NCBI GenBank assembly: GCA_025716815.1
Contig: JAIXMN010000019.1
Span: 372,001 to 436,000 of the forward strand
Source: Dichotomocladium elegans
Taxonomy: Eukaryota; Mucoromycota; Mucoromycetes; Mucorales; Lichtheimiaceae
Length of the DNA stretch: 64,000 nucleotides
Direction of reading: 5' to 3'
The first letter of the stretch is position 1, and the number at the start of each line of letters is the position of its first letter. The notes under the pieces were generated by a model. The model ran no database searches and was not told where the DNA came from. It saw nothing but the letters and a program-made list of their open reading frames with translations. The translations under genes and the position numbers were made by a program. Positions 25,341-36,865 of the stretch are shown in pieces.

Positions 25341-26666
25341 ATGGCAAGCGAGGATGCGTCACTGGGAACAACTCAGAATGAAGAGCGTACTATGCCTACC
25401 TTGGCCTGGGCTCATCCTGTCAAGCAAGGCTTTGCAACGGTTGCGAGGAATCGTGCCAAGAATCCTATAGCCATCTATTATGAATTGCATGGCCAAGGCG
25501 TAGAGCGGGTAGCAATGCTCATGGGTACCTTCCGTTTTTTTTTTTTTATTTGTGAACCAAAAATTCATATGGATTTCTCAAAGGCATGAACTCGACTTGC
25601 CAGGCTTGGGACTACCAAGTAAGTCTTTTTTTTTCCTTTGGGTTATATAATTGTTACATGTTTGTATAGACACATCCTCTCCCCTCCCCTCCCCTCCCCC
25701 ATTTTTATGCAGACGACCCATTTTGGAGTGCTTGATGGGTACACGGTGCTTACATTTGATGCACGCGGAGTGGGATGGACCGGAGGAGGATGGGATTGGT
25801 ATGACTCTGATGCCTGGGCTGCGGATTTCCTCGAGCTGCTCGATCATGTCGGATGGACAACGGGGGTGCATGCGGTGGGACACAGCGCAGGCGGGCAGGC
25901 ACTATTGAGGGCGTTGCTGATTGATCCGGACCGGTTCAAGTCTGCCGCATTACTCAACACCACAGCGGGCGGACTGCGACCCCTTGCAGGGCCTGCGGTC
26001 ATTGTGTCCAATCTTTTCGCGAGCGATCCAAAGAAAAGGCAGGATCGACTGATCCGAATCAATTATACTGAGCATTGGCTCCAGTCCCGGGCACCCGATA
26101 CGGACATGACGCAGTTGGATCTATTGCGTAAGGTAAACATTATGCTTCCTTAAGCAGTGACAGTGGGGAATAGGGGGGTGGGTTTGGGAGTTGTGAGGGG
26201 CACTTCGCCCTCGCGAGGTCGATCGAGATTTCTAAAGGGAAAAAGACGACGGCTGCGTGCGAATATATATATATATATATGGGGAATAGCGCCTAGAAGA
26301 CAGAGACAGACGGACAAGGCCTCAGACGCTCGGCGGGATGCTGGGTCAAGCTGTGGCGTCTCTACGCCATCGGGTCACTGGAGAAGAGTTGATCCGGATC
26401 CGCGAGAGCGAGATCCCCATATTGGTCGTAAGCAGTTGCGTTGTCGTCCAGATGGCTCTCTCTTTCTCTCTCGCGTCAGTTCCAAGCTGACGACATCTTT
26501 AGATACCTGGGACAATTTTGTCTACCTGAGCCATAGCGAATATCTGAATGAAAAGCTGTCGCCCTGGAGATTTGTCGTGTTCGAAGATACAGGGCACAAC
26601 GTGCCTACCGCGCGTCACCAGGAGCTTAACCAGCTGCTCGAGGCGTTCTGGAAATACGCGCAATGA
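25341..26666 (+). CDS. alpha/beta-hydrolase fold protein
   Basis: Five exons: 25341-25524, 25584-25618, 25713-26132, 26326 to about 26431-26434, and 26503-26666. An oxyanion-loop strand (YYELHGQG, then MNSTCQAWDYQ) leads to a VLTFDARGVG segment. The nucleophile elbow GHSAGG supplies the catalytic Ser, and the C-terminal FEDTGHNVP supplies the His; DTGH matches the usual catalytic placement. The cap and insert are of ordinary length, for about 300 aa. Substrate unknown; many such fungal proteins are esterases or lipases of uncertain role. The last intron is ambiguous: either a GT donor after 26434 or a GC donor after 26431 restores the frame, while the strong-looking GTAAGC at 26428 does not. 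Confidence 0.8.
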
Positions 26667-27197
26667 ACGAGACCTGTTTTAACCTTTTGAACGGCACTGT
26701 CCCCAAAAGATGAAAATAAAATCCGATACAGCTACTCAACTGCTCCATGGATCAGAAGGCGAAATGAAGAGGGGGTACTCTTTTGCATGTTCCTTTTCTT
26801 CTATATAGTCGCGTCGGACGCTGATAACGTATTAGCGCTGATGGAAGGAGGACAGAGACAGACACGCAGAGAGACGCCTCCCCCGTTCATTATCCAGAAG
26901 AGAGGTTACTGCATTGGCAACCCCGGAATGGCCCGCAACATCAAGAAACGTACACCGTTGGGCACACAGGTACCAGTTGAATCCAATAATTGTTAAGAAT
27001 TATGTGATATTAGGAACGAATCATTTTACGTACATGCAATACCCGGATGAAGGGATGGGAGAGAATAAGTGTTATAAAAATAAATAGAATTTGGAGATGT
27101 CTTCTCCCCTCCACCAGAATAGGAAGGGAGTGAGAGAATGGTATATAGAAAAACGAATGGAGCAAGATGGAGAGGGAATTAGAAGATTTTTTTTTTG
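26667..27197. other. convergent spacer
   Basis: Between the hydrolase and the FYRN/FYRC gene. One 69-codon frame (26787-26996) shows no similarity and is not supported. No other feature seen. Confidence 0.5.
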
Positions 27198-29748
27198 TTA
27201 CGCGGTTTTGATAGTGGCCGGCGAGTGCGGTGGAGCGGTATAGGGAGCCATGAGAGAAGAGGGAGAAGGGAGAAGCCGCCTGTTGTTGTTGTTGTTGTTG
27301 TTGGCCACTGCTGCTGACTTGTTCTTCTCGTCGTCATGGAGATTGAGGCGCATCGAAACACCGGAATGAGGCAAGGGCTCTGGCGGTGGCTGCGGATCCC
27401 GTGGATAATCTCCCACAGCATGATGGGCGTGGGGAAACAAACTTCGTGTGCTGGTGAGGCTGTAGTTGACACCGCCCAGCAGAGCCATGGGATCCGTCCG
27501 CCGTCGGTTCCTGCCGGGTTTATTGAAGCGGGCAGGCTCAAAGGTCTGCCAGACGTATTGAGAACACTTTTCTGCATTCGGAAGGTCCTGAATCATCTTT
27601 GCGATAGTGTTCTTTCGCAGGCCGAAGAAGTCGGGTCCAACCGGGTTATGCCCGTATTCTTGATTACGGATGGCGAATGCCCGCCTATCGAGAAAGGCGA
27701 AAAACATTGAGCAAAAGGGAAAAAGGGAGGTGGGGGTAAGAGTGAGTTCTGCTATTGTTTTACCTGACAATGATGGTCCAAACGGTGGTGGGCGTTGGGC
27801 CAGAATAAGTGACAGGACAGTCGTCTGCAGTCACTTCAAACTAGCAACCAAGAGTAGATGCATGTCAGGCTAGTTCTAATTCAAAACTCGGCTTCATCAT
27901 TCTAACCCTACCTTTGGCTCGCTGCCGTTATCGAGGATTCGACACGTGTATTGGGTGTCGCTCTTGGCATCAACCATACTGCGGTACCACCTGAGCAGAG
28001 ACACACATTGAAAAAGCCCGAGAGAATAGAATTAGCAAGGCGATCTCTCTCTCTCTCTCTCTATATATATATACATACTTGCGCACGGTGTAATTGACCG
28101 GATAAATATAGCGCTGATTGTGGTAAGCAGGACGGTCATACACCACAACGCCGAGGTCTACGACGGTCCAGGAATCGATCTCGACAGGAAGTGCATAGTT
28201 GCCATTGGCATCCCGGTCGACATCGTAATAGGTGCGGATAGCTGTACTGATCTGCTGTGTCGTGGATGCTTTGTTGGCATTAGTAGATGATTTGCGTGCA
28301 TTGCCGTCATCGGTGATCTTTTTGCGTTTCTTGTTGCTCGGGGTGTAGATGACCGGAATAGCTGATGATAGTGGAAGGCCTGCGGTAGAAGGAGCGGTAG
28401 TATTAGGAGGAGGAGCGTGATAAAGGGAAGGATGGGATGATGACGGTGACGGTTCTAAGAGTTCATCTTTGTTGGTGCGCGTAAAAGCGGATCGTCGGTC
28501 GTCTCGAAAAAAATGGGACGCGGATGGCGGAGGAGGAGGGGGAAGGTGGGCTGTGTAGTAAGAGTTGTTGTTGTTATTGTTGCTGAATGCCCCTGATCTG
28601 TCTGGGACGAGGGTATCGCCATCAGTGACGCGTCGGCGTCTTGTCATCAGATCATCCTTTTCGCTGGTGTGGTAAGTTGGCTGGAGTGGAGGAGAGAGGC
28701 GGTGTTGTTTGTTATAGCCGGCGATGTCGGTTGGGGGAAATATGGGCTCGGGTCTAAAGAGTTGGGTGGTGGGAGGTAGCTGGATGGGAGGAGGAGGGGG
28801 AAGAGGAGGGGTGAGCTGCTTGTGTTGTTTGCTCAGGTAGCGATCGAATTCGGTGGTGGTGGACGAGTCAGAGGGCGACTGCAGCTGACGGAAGGGGGAG
28901 GAGCCGTCCGATAGGGTGGTGGACGAAGAATCACGCGATGAATCCCAAACCGATGCATGCGACGCCGCATTGATGCCACAGCTACACGAGGAGGGAGGCG
29001 AGCGGGGTGGGTTCTTGAAACAGTAAAAGTTTTTCGTCCGGACGGCACTGTAGAACTCACTCTTGGCCCACTTGAGTGTCTTTTGAAGGGGGGGGTTGGA
29101 AGGGCGGTTGATTAGTAAATGTCCACGCGCACACGTGAGCGCAGCATCATCAGGGTGTTGCGAAAGAGAAGGTTCTTACAGGCTGTAGCTCGATATGCAC
29201 TTCGATGTGATCTTTGTCGGGACCATCAGTATATCTGCCATAGACAACGGTATCTCCTGGTGCACTGTTGCTATTGTCATTCATAATCCATGACAGGAGG
29301 CCCTGGCCCTCCCACACAGTGGTTGAGTTGCCCTTGTCGGAAAGTATGCTACACGACTCTTGGAAGTTTGCAGTGTAGATTGAGAGATCATGCTCCTGAC
29401 AGATGATATCCGGGCTACAATGGACTGAGCAAATTGCGCTTTCTCTCGCTCCTCTCCGTTAGGTCAACGTTTACCTTGAGGTGCACATGGCCCATAAACA
29501 ATCTCTAAGGGGGACGGGCACAAGGTTGGTGCTGGGTATGGGTGCAGTGTTATGCGTGGTCAACGGAAAGACAGCCATCCTCGTGGTGGAGGTGCCCCGG
29601 AATGAATAATAAACTTTTACTAGTAGTCGCCACTGTGTCAGGTGGGAAATTTATCGGGCGTGTGGGTCATTAGCAGAGAGGATAGCGAACCTTTTTGAGG
29701 TGGCGGCGAGTCCGGCCTATTTTGTAGCTGCTGATGTGTTGGATCCAT
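27198..29748 (-). CDS. FYRN/FYRC-domain chromatin protein
   Basis: Seven exons (29748-29691, 29619-29475, 29414-29180, 29079-28079, 27990-27912, 27840-27764, 27684-27198) give 693 aa. The C-terminal half has a FYRN domain (WTVVDLGVVVYDRPAYHNQRY, IYPVNYT, then a YTCRILD strand). An adjoining FYRC domain follows (FEVTADD, GPTPTTVWT, RRAFAIRNQ, GPDFFGL, TIAKMIQDLPNAEKC). This pair occurs in chromatin regulators such as TBRG1 and MLL-type proteins. The middle is Pro/Ser-rich with polybasic RRRR and KKRKK stretches, likely nuclear localisation signals. The first 150 residues form an unassigned, strand-rich domain. Exon 1 (MDPTHQQLQNRPDSPPPQK) was found by joining a GTTCGC donor to a TACTAG acceptor in phase 1. 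The C-terminus has an Asn run. Confidence 0.85.
28044..28074. repeat. (CT)n(AT)n tract beside a splice donor
   Basis: In the intron before the FYRC part of the chromatin gene. On the minus strand the donor GTATGT is followed at once by (TA)n then (GA)n. Confidence 0.9.
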
Positions 29749-29871
29749 GAAATTGGCGGAAAGAAAGGAAGAGCGAAAGAGAAAGAGAGAAAGAGAGAGA
29801 AAGAGATTATGTGTTTCCGGAAAGAGCACGCTCTATTCTTAAAGGCACACAGAAAAACAGGCCAATGTACT

Positions 29872-29940
29872 TGTGTGTGCGTGTGCGTGTGTGTGTGTGT
29901 GTGCGTGTGTGTGCGCGCGTGCGTGATGTGTGTGTGCGTG
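29872..29940. repeat. (GT)n microsatellite
   Basis: About 70 bp of alternating GT with occasional GC interruptions, about 120 bp upstream of the FYRN/FYRC start codon. Confidence 0.95.
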
Positions 29941-32747
29941 CCCTTGCTAACCTCACCCCCCGCCCCACCCCCCAGAAACAAAAGCAAGCTCCATATGGCT
30001 ACTCTATTTTCTTTTTCATAATTGTTGGTTTGGGACTCTTTATTACGCTAGTGTACAAGCAACCCCGATATGCTCGGACCGTTAGCCCCTCTTACCCCCA
30101 GACTCGTCTATCACCATATGTTGTATGTCTGTCACGCGGGTCTGCATCAACGTGTTTTCTGTCCACGGGTGTCTATCAAACATGGAGTCCATGGAGGGGG
30201 TATACAGTTATGACGGCAAGGGCATAGGGGGGTGGAGGAGGGAGAGTAGCGAAGATCCGACGATAGATGGACAAGCTCAATGATTTAATCTGCGCCGTTT
30301 TAGACTGACATTTCAGAAAAGAAAAAAAAAGAGGGCAGGCGTGATTTTTAGTGCCACCAGCCCATTGGAACAAATGGATTTCCATTTAAGGTAGTTCCAA
30401 ATGCCCTTTCACGCCAATGTCACACAACCTGGCCAATGATTGGGATCTCTTCCCCATGCAGAATATGGAATGATCGAATTTATCTGGTCATATGAATAGG
30501 AGAGGGAAAGCAAGAGTGAGCGGGCCAACGGGGAGCGAGCGCGAGAGCGAGAGTATGGAATATTTGCCAAGGTGAAGGGCCGTGGCTCTTTTGCTTTCTG
30601 ACTCTCCCCCCCTTTTGTTATCCAGTAGCTTGTTTCGTCATTTGTCTGGAAAGCATGTGTATACGCGTAATGCCGGACACAAGAAAAGCATAAGGACAAA
30701 AGGGCTACATAGGAAAGATATGGTAGGTGACCATATGTGCTGCACCATTGATTAAATGAAAAGGAAAAGCTGGTGAAACGAATCTTGGGATCTTCAGAAT
30801 GTCATTTCCGAAAGCGTTCGATGGTTGAGAAATCCGAAATAGGCCAAATATGGTTAATCTTATTCTGGATAGGCCTACCCGCTCCACCAACGCCCCCCCA
30901 TCCCCTAATGAAAGATCCGCCCTGCCCTTTCTTGCAACACGCCATTATGAGGTATTTCCAAAACGCGGTTGTGCCCATGGGTGTGAGTATGTGCGGCGGT
31001 AGTCGTAACGGCATAGGATATGCAACAGATGGAAGGCGTCATACATTGCTGCAACATGCTTGTGTACACAGATTGAGTTTGTGTATGTTACAGCAGCTCG
31101 TGTGACGATGGCGTCGAGAGTGATGCGTCAGCGCGCGAGGGCCCCAGAACATCACGAGTGCGGTTTATGAAGAAACAAACATTGTAGAAAATAAACATTT
31201 GCGGATCGAACCGAGTGATTGACACCGCTCCGACTCACACGCTACTCTCCTCCCTCGCTTCCCCCCCCCAACCTCCACCTCCAGCGTATCTGCTGCCCGC
31301 CCATTACCCACCACGTGAAAGAAGGGGGGCGCGAGTTCTCGGACAAGGGGTGAGGCCAATGTGCGGGAAGATTGCGATTGATTTTGGAAAGTGAAAGAGA
31401 TTATCGGCGGGGGTGGAGGGGAAAGAAAGAGAAGGAGGAAGAAGAAACATGGCCCACTTTGTGCACAGAAAGAGACCGAAACAAGGAATGGTGTCAAGCA
31501 GCGTGCAGTTTAATTACGCATGTCTTCTCCCCACACACACACACGCGCGCACGACACACACGCATACACTCGTAAAGGAGAACAGGAAATCACAATAACA
31601 TTTTTCTTTCTTTCTCTCTCTCTTCTTCGCCTGTTGTACGCAAGGAGCAAATGCTTATTTAATAAGATGCCGCCACCTTTGATGTTACTGCTGCTGCTGT
31701 TGCAGAATGCAGCACACACCGCATGGCCGGCCTCTTCTTATTGGGCATCTTTTGACAATGCAGGGCAAGCGTGCGTATGCGTCATGTTTTAATTTCTAAT
31801 CGCACTACGCTTGATTTCCGAGTTGGCCTTTCGTAACACCGAAAGCACCAACTAGACAAAAATAGCCGGGTGGAGCAATCCCGCGTTTTGGAAGTACGGT
31901 GGTGAAAGAAGGATAAAGAGGCGGAGAGCGCAAGCGAAAGCATCTCTAGTTGTTGATGCGTGTGGCGAGGGGACGAAGGAGGAGAAGGGAAGGAATTCCC
32001 CTTCTTGCTCTCGCTCTCTCCCTTTCCAGCAAGTGATGGATAGGACCACGTACACTTTCAAACATAGACCGTTTTTATTTATTTACAAGACCACGAAACA
32101 TTCTCCCCCCCTCGCGTGTATGAGATTCGATTGCATCTATAAACATTCACGAAATCGGTCATCGCTTTTTTTGGGAAAATAGAGAAGGTTCTGCTTGTTG
32201 GGGGGGGCGCAGAGGGAGATTGGGCAAGTGGCAAGAGGTGGGATGCATCTGGCAGGAAAATTTCTTTTTGGCAAGCATCATGTGCCATGAAGATCCGATA
32301 CATGGATGGAGTACAAGTGCCTTTTCAACCACGCGTTGCACTCCCCCCCCCCGCCACCTCCCTTTCCCACCAATACACGCACTTCTCCTTCCCCCCCCCA
32401 AAAAAAAAATTGGCAGACTACATTAAATCGGGTTGGCTCAAGAGAGGGAGAGAATCGGAAATTGGGGGGTGGTTGCAGAGAAATGCTATGGGACGCGTGT
32501 ACCGTGAGACGTGCCACAATGACTTTTATGAAAAGTTTCCATAAATGACTTGTGCCCATGTTGTGTGTTGGATTGACAACAAAAGCTAGGAATGTGAAGA
32601 CATTCCATTGATGCGTGCGCACACACACTGAGAGATTGTTAGGAGACTGAGAGACAAAAGAATCAAGGCGGGCAAAGGATGAGCGAATATATTTTTGATG
32701 GGAGGGTGTGTATGCAAAAGGGAAAGGATGGTGGCAATTATACGACG

Positions 32748-32771
32748 GAGGAGAGAGAGAGAGAGAGAGAG
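32748..32771. repeat. (GA)n tract abutting a stop codon
   Basis: Lies 4 bp beyond the TAG of the HAD phosphatase, so the transcript carries (CU)n at the very start of its 3' UTR. Confidence 0.9.
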
Positions 32772-32774
32772 CGC

Positions 32775-34038
32775 CTAGAGGAATGAGGCACGACGACTGG
32801 CGTCTTCCATTTCATCGGCCGTGATATTATGTCTCTTGTCGTTATTTGGGATTTCATAGACGCCGCCGAGGATTACGTATGGTCGGTATGCGAACTGGCT
32901 TAGATCCTCCATGGCCGTCACGCCCGAAAGCACCAAGACAGGATCGATTTCTGAGCTTACGCCCGCAGCAATGCTAAAGAAAGAAAATTACTAAACATCA
33001 CCCGACACGGACCGATTCTTCCCCCCCCCTTTCCGGCTTACTCTGTATCCATGCGATCACCAATGATACATGTCTCTGCTCGACTCAGACCGAGCGTGCG
33101 TTGAGCATATCGCATGATGAGCGCAGACGGTTTGCCGCAAAAGAACGCCTTGGTTCTTGTGATCACCTCCACGCACGCTGCGAAGGCACCGCACGAAGGG
33201 ATTTTATTGCCCTTGGAATCCAAGTTTTCGACGTCCAGGTTTGTCGCAATCAGCTTAGCACCCTGCTGCACAAGCTGGACTGCCTTGGTGATACGTTCGT
33301 AATTGCTACCCAAAAAAAAAAATTAGCAATCCCTTCCCTCGCATACATACACACAACTCTCTCTCTTGCTTGCTCTCAACGTACTATGCAGCACCTTCGC
33401 CGAGCACAACATAATCAGGGTTGTGATCGTTCATGAAAAACCCCTTTTCGTACAGCGCATACGCAAGTCCTGGTTCACCAATGATATAGCAGGTGCCGCC
33501 CTCGGGCATCTGCGAGTGGAGAAACTCGGCCGTTGCTTGGCCGGCCGTGAAAAAGTGGTCCTCGGTCACGTCAATGCCCAAGCGCTGAAGCTTCTGTTGC
33601 AGCTCCCTCGGCGTGGGAGCCGAGTTGTTGGTCAAGAAGAGGAAGCGCTTGTTGTTGCGGTGCAGGAAGTCCACCAATTCTTTGGCTCCGGGGAGCAATT
33701 TGGTGCCCTAGTGTAGATTATTGTGCGTTTGCTTTCTTGTTTAGTTTCATCGTGTATGTCTCTGGTGCGAGTCCTCGTGTTGACGTTACATGGTAAATCA
33801 CGCCATCCATATCAATAATATATCCCTTCTTGGCGCGGATAACCTCCAGACGCTTGTTGTGATACGTCGGGTCGTTGAGTAACGCCATGTCCTTGAGCAC
33901 AGCCGGTGAGACTTGCTGCTGAGGCTGGTGGTGAGGCGTTGCTGAGCCGCTGCTACTCAATTGCGCAAACTGAGCAGCAAGCTCACGGTTCTCTTCCGAA
34001 CCGGGCGTGTTGATGATGGGGGGAAGATTCTTCGACAT
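32775..34038 (-). CDS. NagD/PNPase-type HAD phosphatase (class IIA)
   Basis: HAD-superfamily sugar-phosphate or nitrophenyl-phosphate phosphatase. Four exons (34038-33790, 33707-33385, 33305-33042, 32973-32775) give 344 aa. Motif I is DMDGVIYH with the nucleophile and acid Asp pair; motif II is FLTNNSAPTPREL. The C2 cap holds HFFTAGQATAEFL and YVVLGEGAAYNYE. Motif III Lys lies in FFCGKPS, and motif IV is IGDRMDTDIAAG. The sequence is closer to bacterial NagD than to yeast Pho13. An N-terminal extension of about 70 residues, Gln/Ser-rich, precedes the catalytic domain and is not a clear targeting signal. True substrate cannot be told from sequence. TATATAAAGG lies about 45 bp upstream of the ATG. 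Confidence 0.9.
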
Positions 34039-34080
34039 TGTTTTCTTTATTGATATCCACTATGTTCTTTTTGTGCTCAT

Positions 34081-34090
34081 CCTTTATATA
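34081..34090 (-). promoter_or_regulatory. TATA-like element of the HAD phosphatase gene
   Basis: Reads TATATAAAGG on the minus strand, about 45 bp before the start codon at 34038. Spacing is close but plausible. Confidence 0.4.
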
Positions 34091-34404
34091 TGTATAATCC
34101 TTTCAACCCCCCCAATGTTCGGCGGGATAAATAACGTTGGGTTCGAGGCCCAATCGCCTTCTTCATTCGCATTTAGGACAAATCCAATAGCGCAAGGGTG
34201 GAGCTTTCTATGACGACATCAGCTTACCACAACCCGACGCTGGGGGTTTAGGTGACCTCAAAGGTGGTTTTCTGTGGACCTGTGCCGCTTATATTGATTT
34301 GCCGTCGTGTATCATCATCTCTTTATGGTAATTGTTTCCCGATCACCGCATGATAAGCAAACGTCATAGCACCCCATGAATTACAATTTATTTTGATCGG
34401 CTAC
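34091..34404. other. spacer between HAD phosphatase and CWF19L1
   Basis: No gene seen. Contains the rest of the HAD promoter and the CWF19L1 3' end. A short T-arm-like stem-loop at 34137-34153 is not part of a tRNA. Confidence 0.5.
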
Positions 34405-36797
34405 CTAAAGCGAAGGATCGTATCTCCTGAAGGCTGTCTTAAAGTCCAACGCACCTTTAACTTCCTGCTCATGCGTCTGACGGTTGGTGTCCCAGTTCTC
34501 TCGTTCAGGGTGACCAAGCGCAGTTGCAACTACCAGTCTGCATATGCAAGTCAGCAAAGAAAGAAAGACAAGTTGCGCTTCAGGCATCGTACCTTCCAAA
34601 CTGCAGATTGAATCTCTCCTTCGGGTGAATAATATGGTAGTAGCTGCCGCCGGGAAGGTCGATCTTGAAGAAGCTGTCATATGGAGACATCTATAGAAAA
34701 TATACACATAAGCACAACATTGTCAAATGGCTGCATGAGTTATAGAGCCCGATATTACGTTCGGCCGGTCCGTATGGAGCTTGTAGTTTGCCTTTTCGGC
34801 TTCCTTATTCAAAATATCTTCAAGTAAGCCTGACTTGTCCTTGGGTACAGGGATCACTTGGATATGTGCATGGCCCATATTTCCTTGGGATTTCCTGCAG
34901 ATCTCGAAAACCACCATGTCATGTTGATGATCCGCGTAGAATTTGCGCAATGCATTGATGTATTGCGATATTTCATTATCCACCTTCTCCTTGGTCTCTG
35001 GGGCGATATCGCTAAGTGTTCCGTAGTGGGTGATTGGCACCAGAATGACATGACCGCCACCAGGCACGCTGCCACTATCCTCACCGGAGACAACCGGTCC
35101 CTTCGCCATGGCTGCATACATCTCAGTGCCAATCGAAACCACCAAATGCTTGTCTGCCTGGGGGTTTGACAGGCAGAACCAGCAAGTCTTCACTGGGGCG
35201 ACAAATATGTTTAAGAATGCGGGATGATCCACGGATTAAGTCCGACTTACGTTTCTCTTCGGTCTTGCGGGGGCAATCTTTAATATAGTGGCCCGGCTCA
35301 TTGCAGATCTTGCATACATATGTATCCGGAGGGCCGGTTCGGCCTCTGGACTGTGCTTTCGTCGAATCATTCGGGCAGAATCTCACGGAATGTCCACGCT
35401 CATTGCATATTTTGCAAACATAGTCTGGGTGCAGCTTTTTCTTGCATTCGGATGTGACGTGGCTGTCTTTGCCGCAGATGAGACATTGATTTGTCCGGTC
35501 GACAGCTTAAGCATCATCCGATTGACCATAAGATATGGAATGGGTGCCATCAGGAACATTGCCTCGTCACGTGTAAATGTATATATATATATGCATACCT
35601 TGTCGCTTCGAAGCAGTCTCATGCGGTAGACCTCCGAAAAAGTAATTACCAGCATTCGGATCCTCCAGCTTCCGCTTCTTGGATGCCGCGGAGGATGCGG
35701 CCGCCTCCTCTGTGAAGGGGCACGCAGTTGTCGTATCTGGTTTCTTGAGCTCACCCTCATCCTTGTCCCATTCACCGTGTCCAAGCGCTCTGAGCGGTGT
35801 TAGGCTCGTGATATGATACCACTACGGAGGGCAAACACACCCCAAGAGCTTTAAGCCACACATGTTCGTTGATGGCTCCCCCTCATTGCAAACAACAACC
35901 AACCTTTTGTGTCTTCTTCCCCACCTCGCCAAGGCCGACGAATTGAGTCGGGTACGCCGCCGTCCGTTCATCCGGCGGGCCGTACCCTGTGACGTTGAGA
36001 TATGGCTCGCGCTGGATCTGCTTGGCCTCAGCAGCCGCAAAGTGAAATCGCGGCTTCAAGGCTGCGGCAATACGCGACACGGCCGAGGACGCATTCGCGG
36101 GAGGCGACTTGATCAGCTGGCTTCCGCGCTCGATCCCCTCAGGCCACTGATACGTCAGCAGGATGTCCACGCCTGGCGGATCAACCATTTTAAACGGCCG
36201 TCGACGCATCCTTTCCTCCGTAGCCTTGTCGAGCCGATGATACGCTTTCCCTCCTGCCTCGCCCGTAACCATCTCTTCCTCCTCCTCCTTCTCGGCTCCG
36301 GACACGTATGCAATGCTCAGCCCGCTCAGCGTGTTCATCACGCCTTCCTTGCCAAGAAACGTCAAATTCGTGCACACATCATATTCGTCCTTGTCGATCT
36401 TGTCTTGAATGGCGCCCGGAAGCGGCCGATCGCCCGCAATGAAATAGGTCTGAATCGGCACTAGAGTCTTAGGTTATGAGCGTCGCTCGCTCGCGCGTGC
36501 GCGCGCACAGAGAATCAGAATATGCGCGTACCTTCCAGATTCCCATTCAAAAGATCGGTGAGTGGCTCATCTCCTTGTGCAAAGAAATTGCCGGTGCACA
36601 ATACGAGATCAACAGACTTCGATGACCGTTCGCTGAGAAATTTGAGGCTTCCAACAAACTGCGTAAAATCGCCATTAATAGACCCTGTAACAACACTTGA
36701 GCAAGAGTGCAGATAATTCCGTCAGTCGTATCCAGTCGTTAAAAAATCGCAGGGATTATTAGGCCCAGGTGTCCTACATGTTGATCTTTTTCGACAT
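34405..36797 (-). CDS. CWF19-like protein 1 (Drn1 family), with CCHC zinc knuckles
   Basis: Homologue of CWF19L1/Drn1, a spliceosome- and lariat-associated protein linked to the debranching enzyme Dbr1. Eight exons (36797-36778, 36695-36532, 36460-35904, 35821-35599, 35505-35251, 35192-34759, 34690-34593, 34537-34405) give 627 aa. The N-terminal metallophosphatase-like domain opens VVTGSINGDFTQFVGSL and continues VLCTGNFF and PIQTYFIAGD. The C-terminal HIT-like CwfJ domains hold TCWFCLSNPQADKHLVV, ILVPITHYGT and GHAHIQVIPVP. Between them sit three CCHC knuckles (CLICGKDSHVTSEC, CKICNERGHSVRFC, CKICNEPGHYIKDC). The 20-nt first exon was recovered by phase. The intron after codon SKRQ starts GTATGCATATATAT. 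It lies just downstream of the HDA subunit on the same strand. Confidence 0.93.
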
Positions 36798-36865
36798 TCA
36801 GAGAAGAATAAGGATGGCTTGAATCGGGGGAGAGAAAGCGCGCTGCAGTAAAAGAAGAGAAAAAA

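Larger units (their letters stand above)
29749..32774. other. low-complexity spacer, 3.0 kb
   Basis: No gene recognised. The stretch is rich in simple sequence: (GT)n with GC interruptions at 29872-29940, GAGC-like repeats near 30520-30552, CA/CG runs near 31535-31565, poly-C and poly-A blocks near 32340-32409, and (GA)n at 32748-32771. Frames of about 100 codons are translations of these repeats. It must contain the promoter of the FYRN/FYRC gene at its left edge. Confidence 0.55.

Noticed and set aside
31200..31225. GGTTCGATCCG on the minus strand, like an internal B box
   Set aside because: The flanks do not pair into a T-stem and no A box was found upstream.
34134..34153. A TTGGG-TTCGAGG-CCCAA stem-loop resembling a tRNA T-arm
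   Set aside because: No matching acceptor stem, D-arm or anticodon arm lies at the required distance on either strand.
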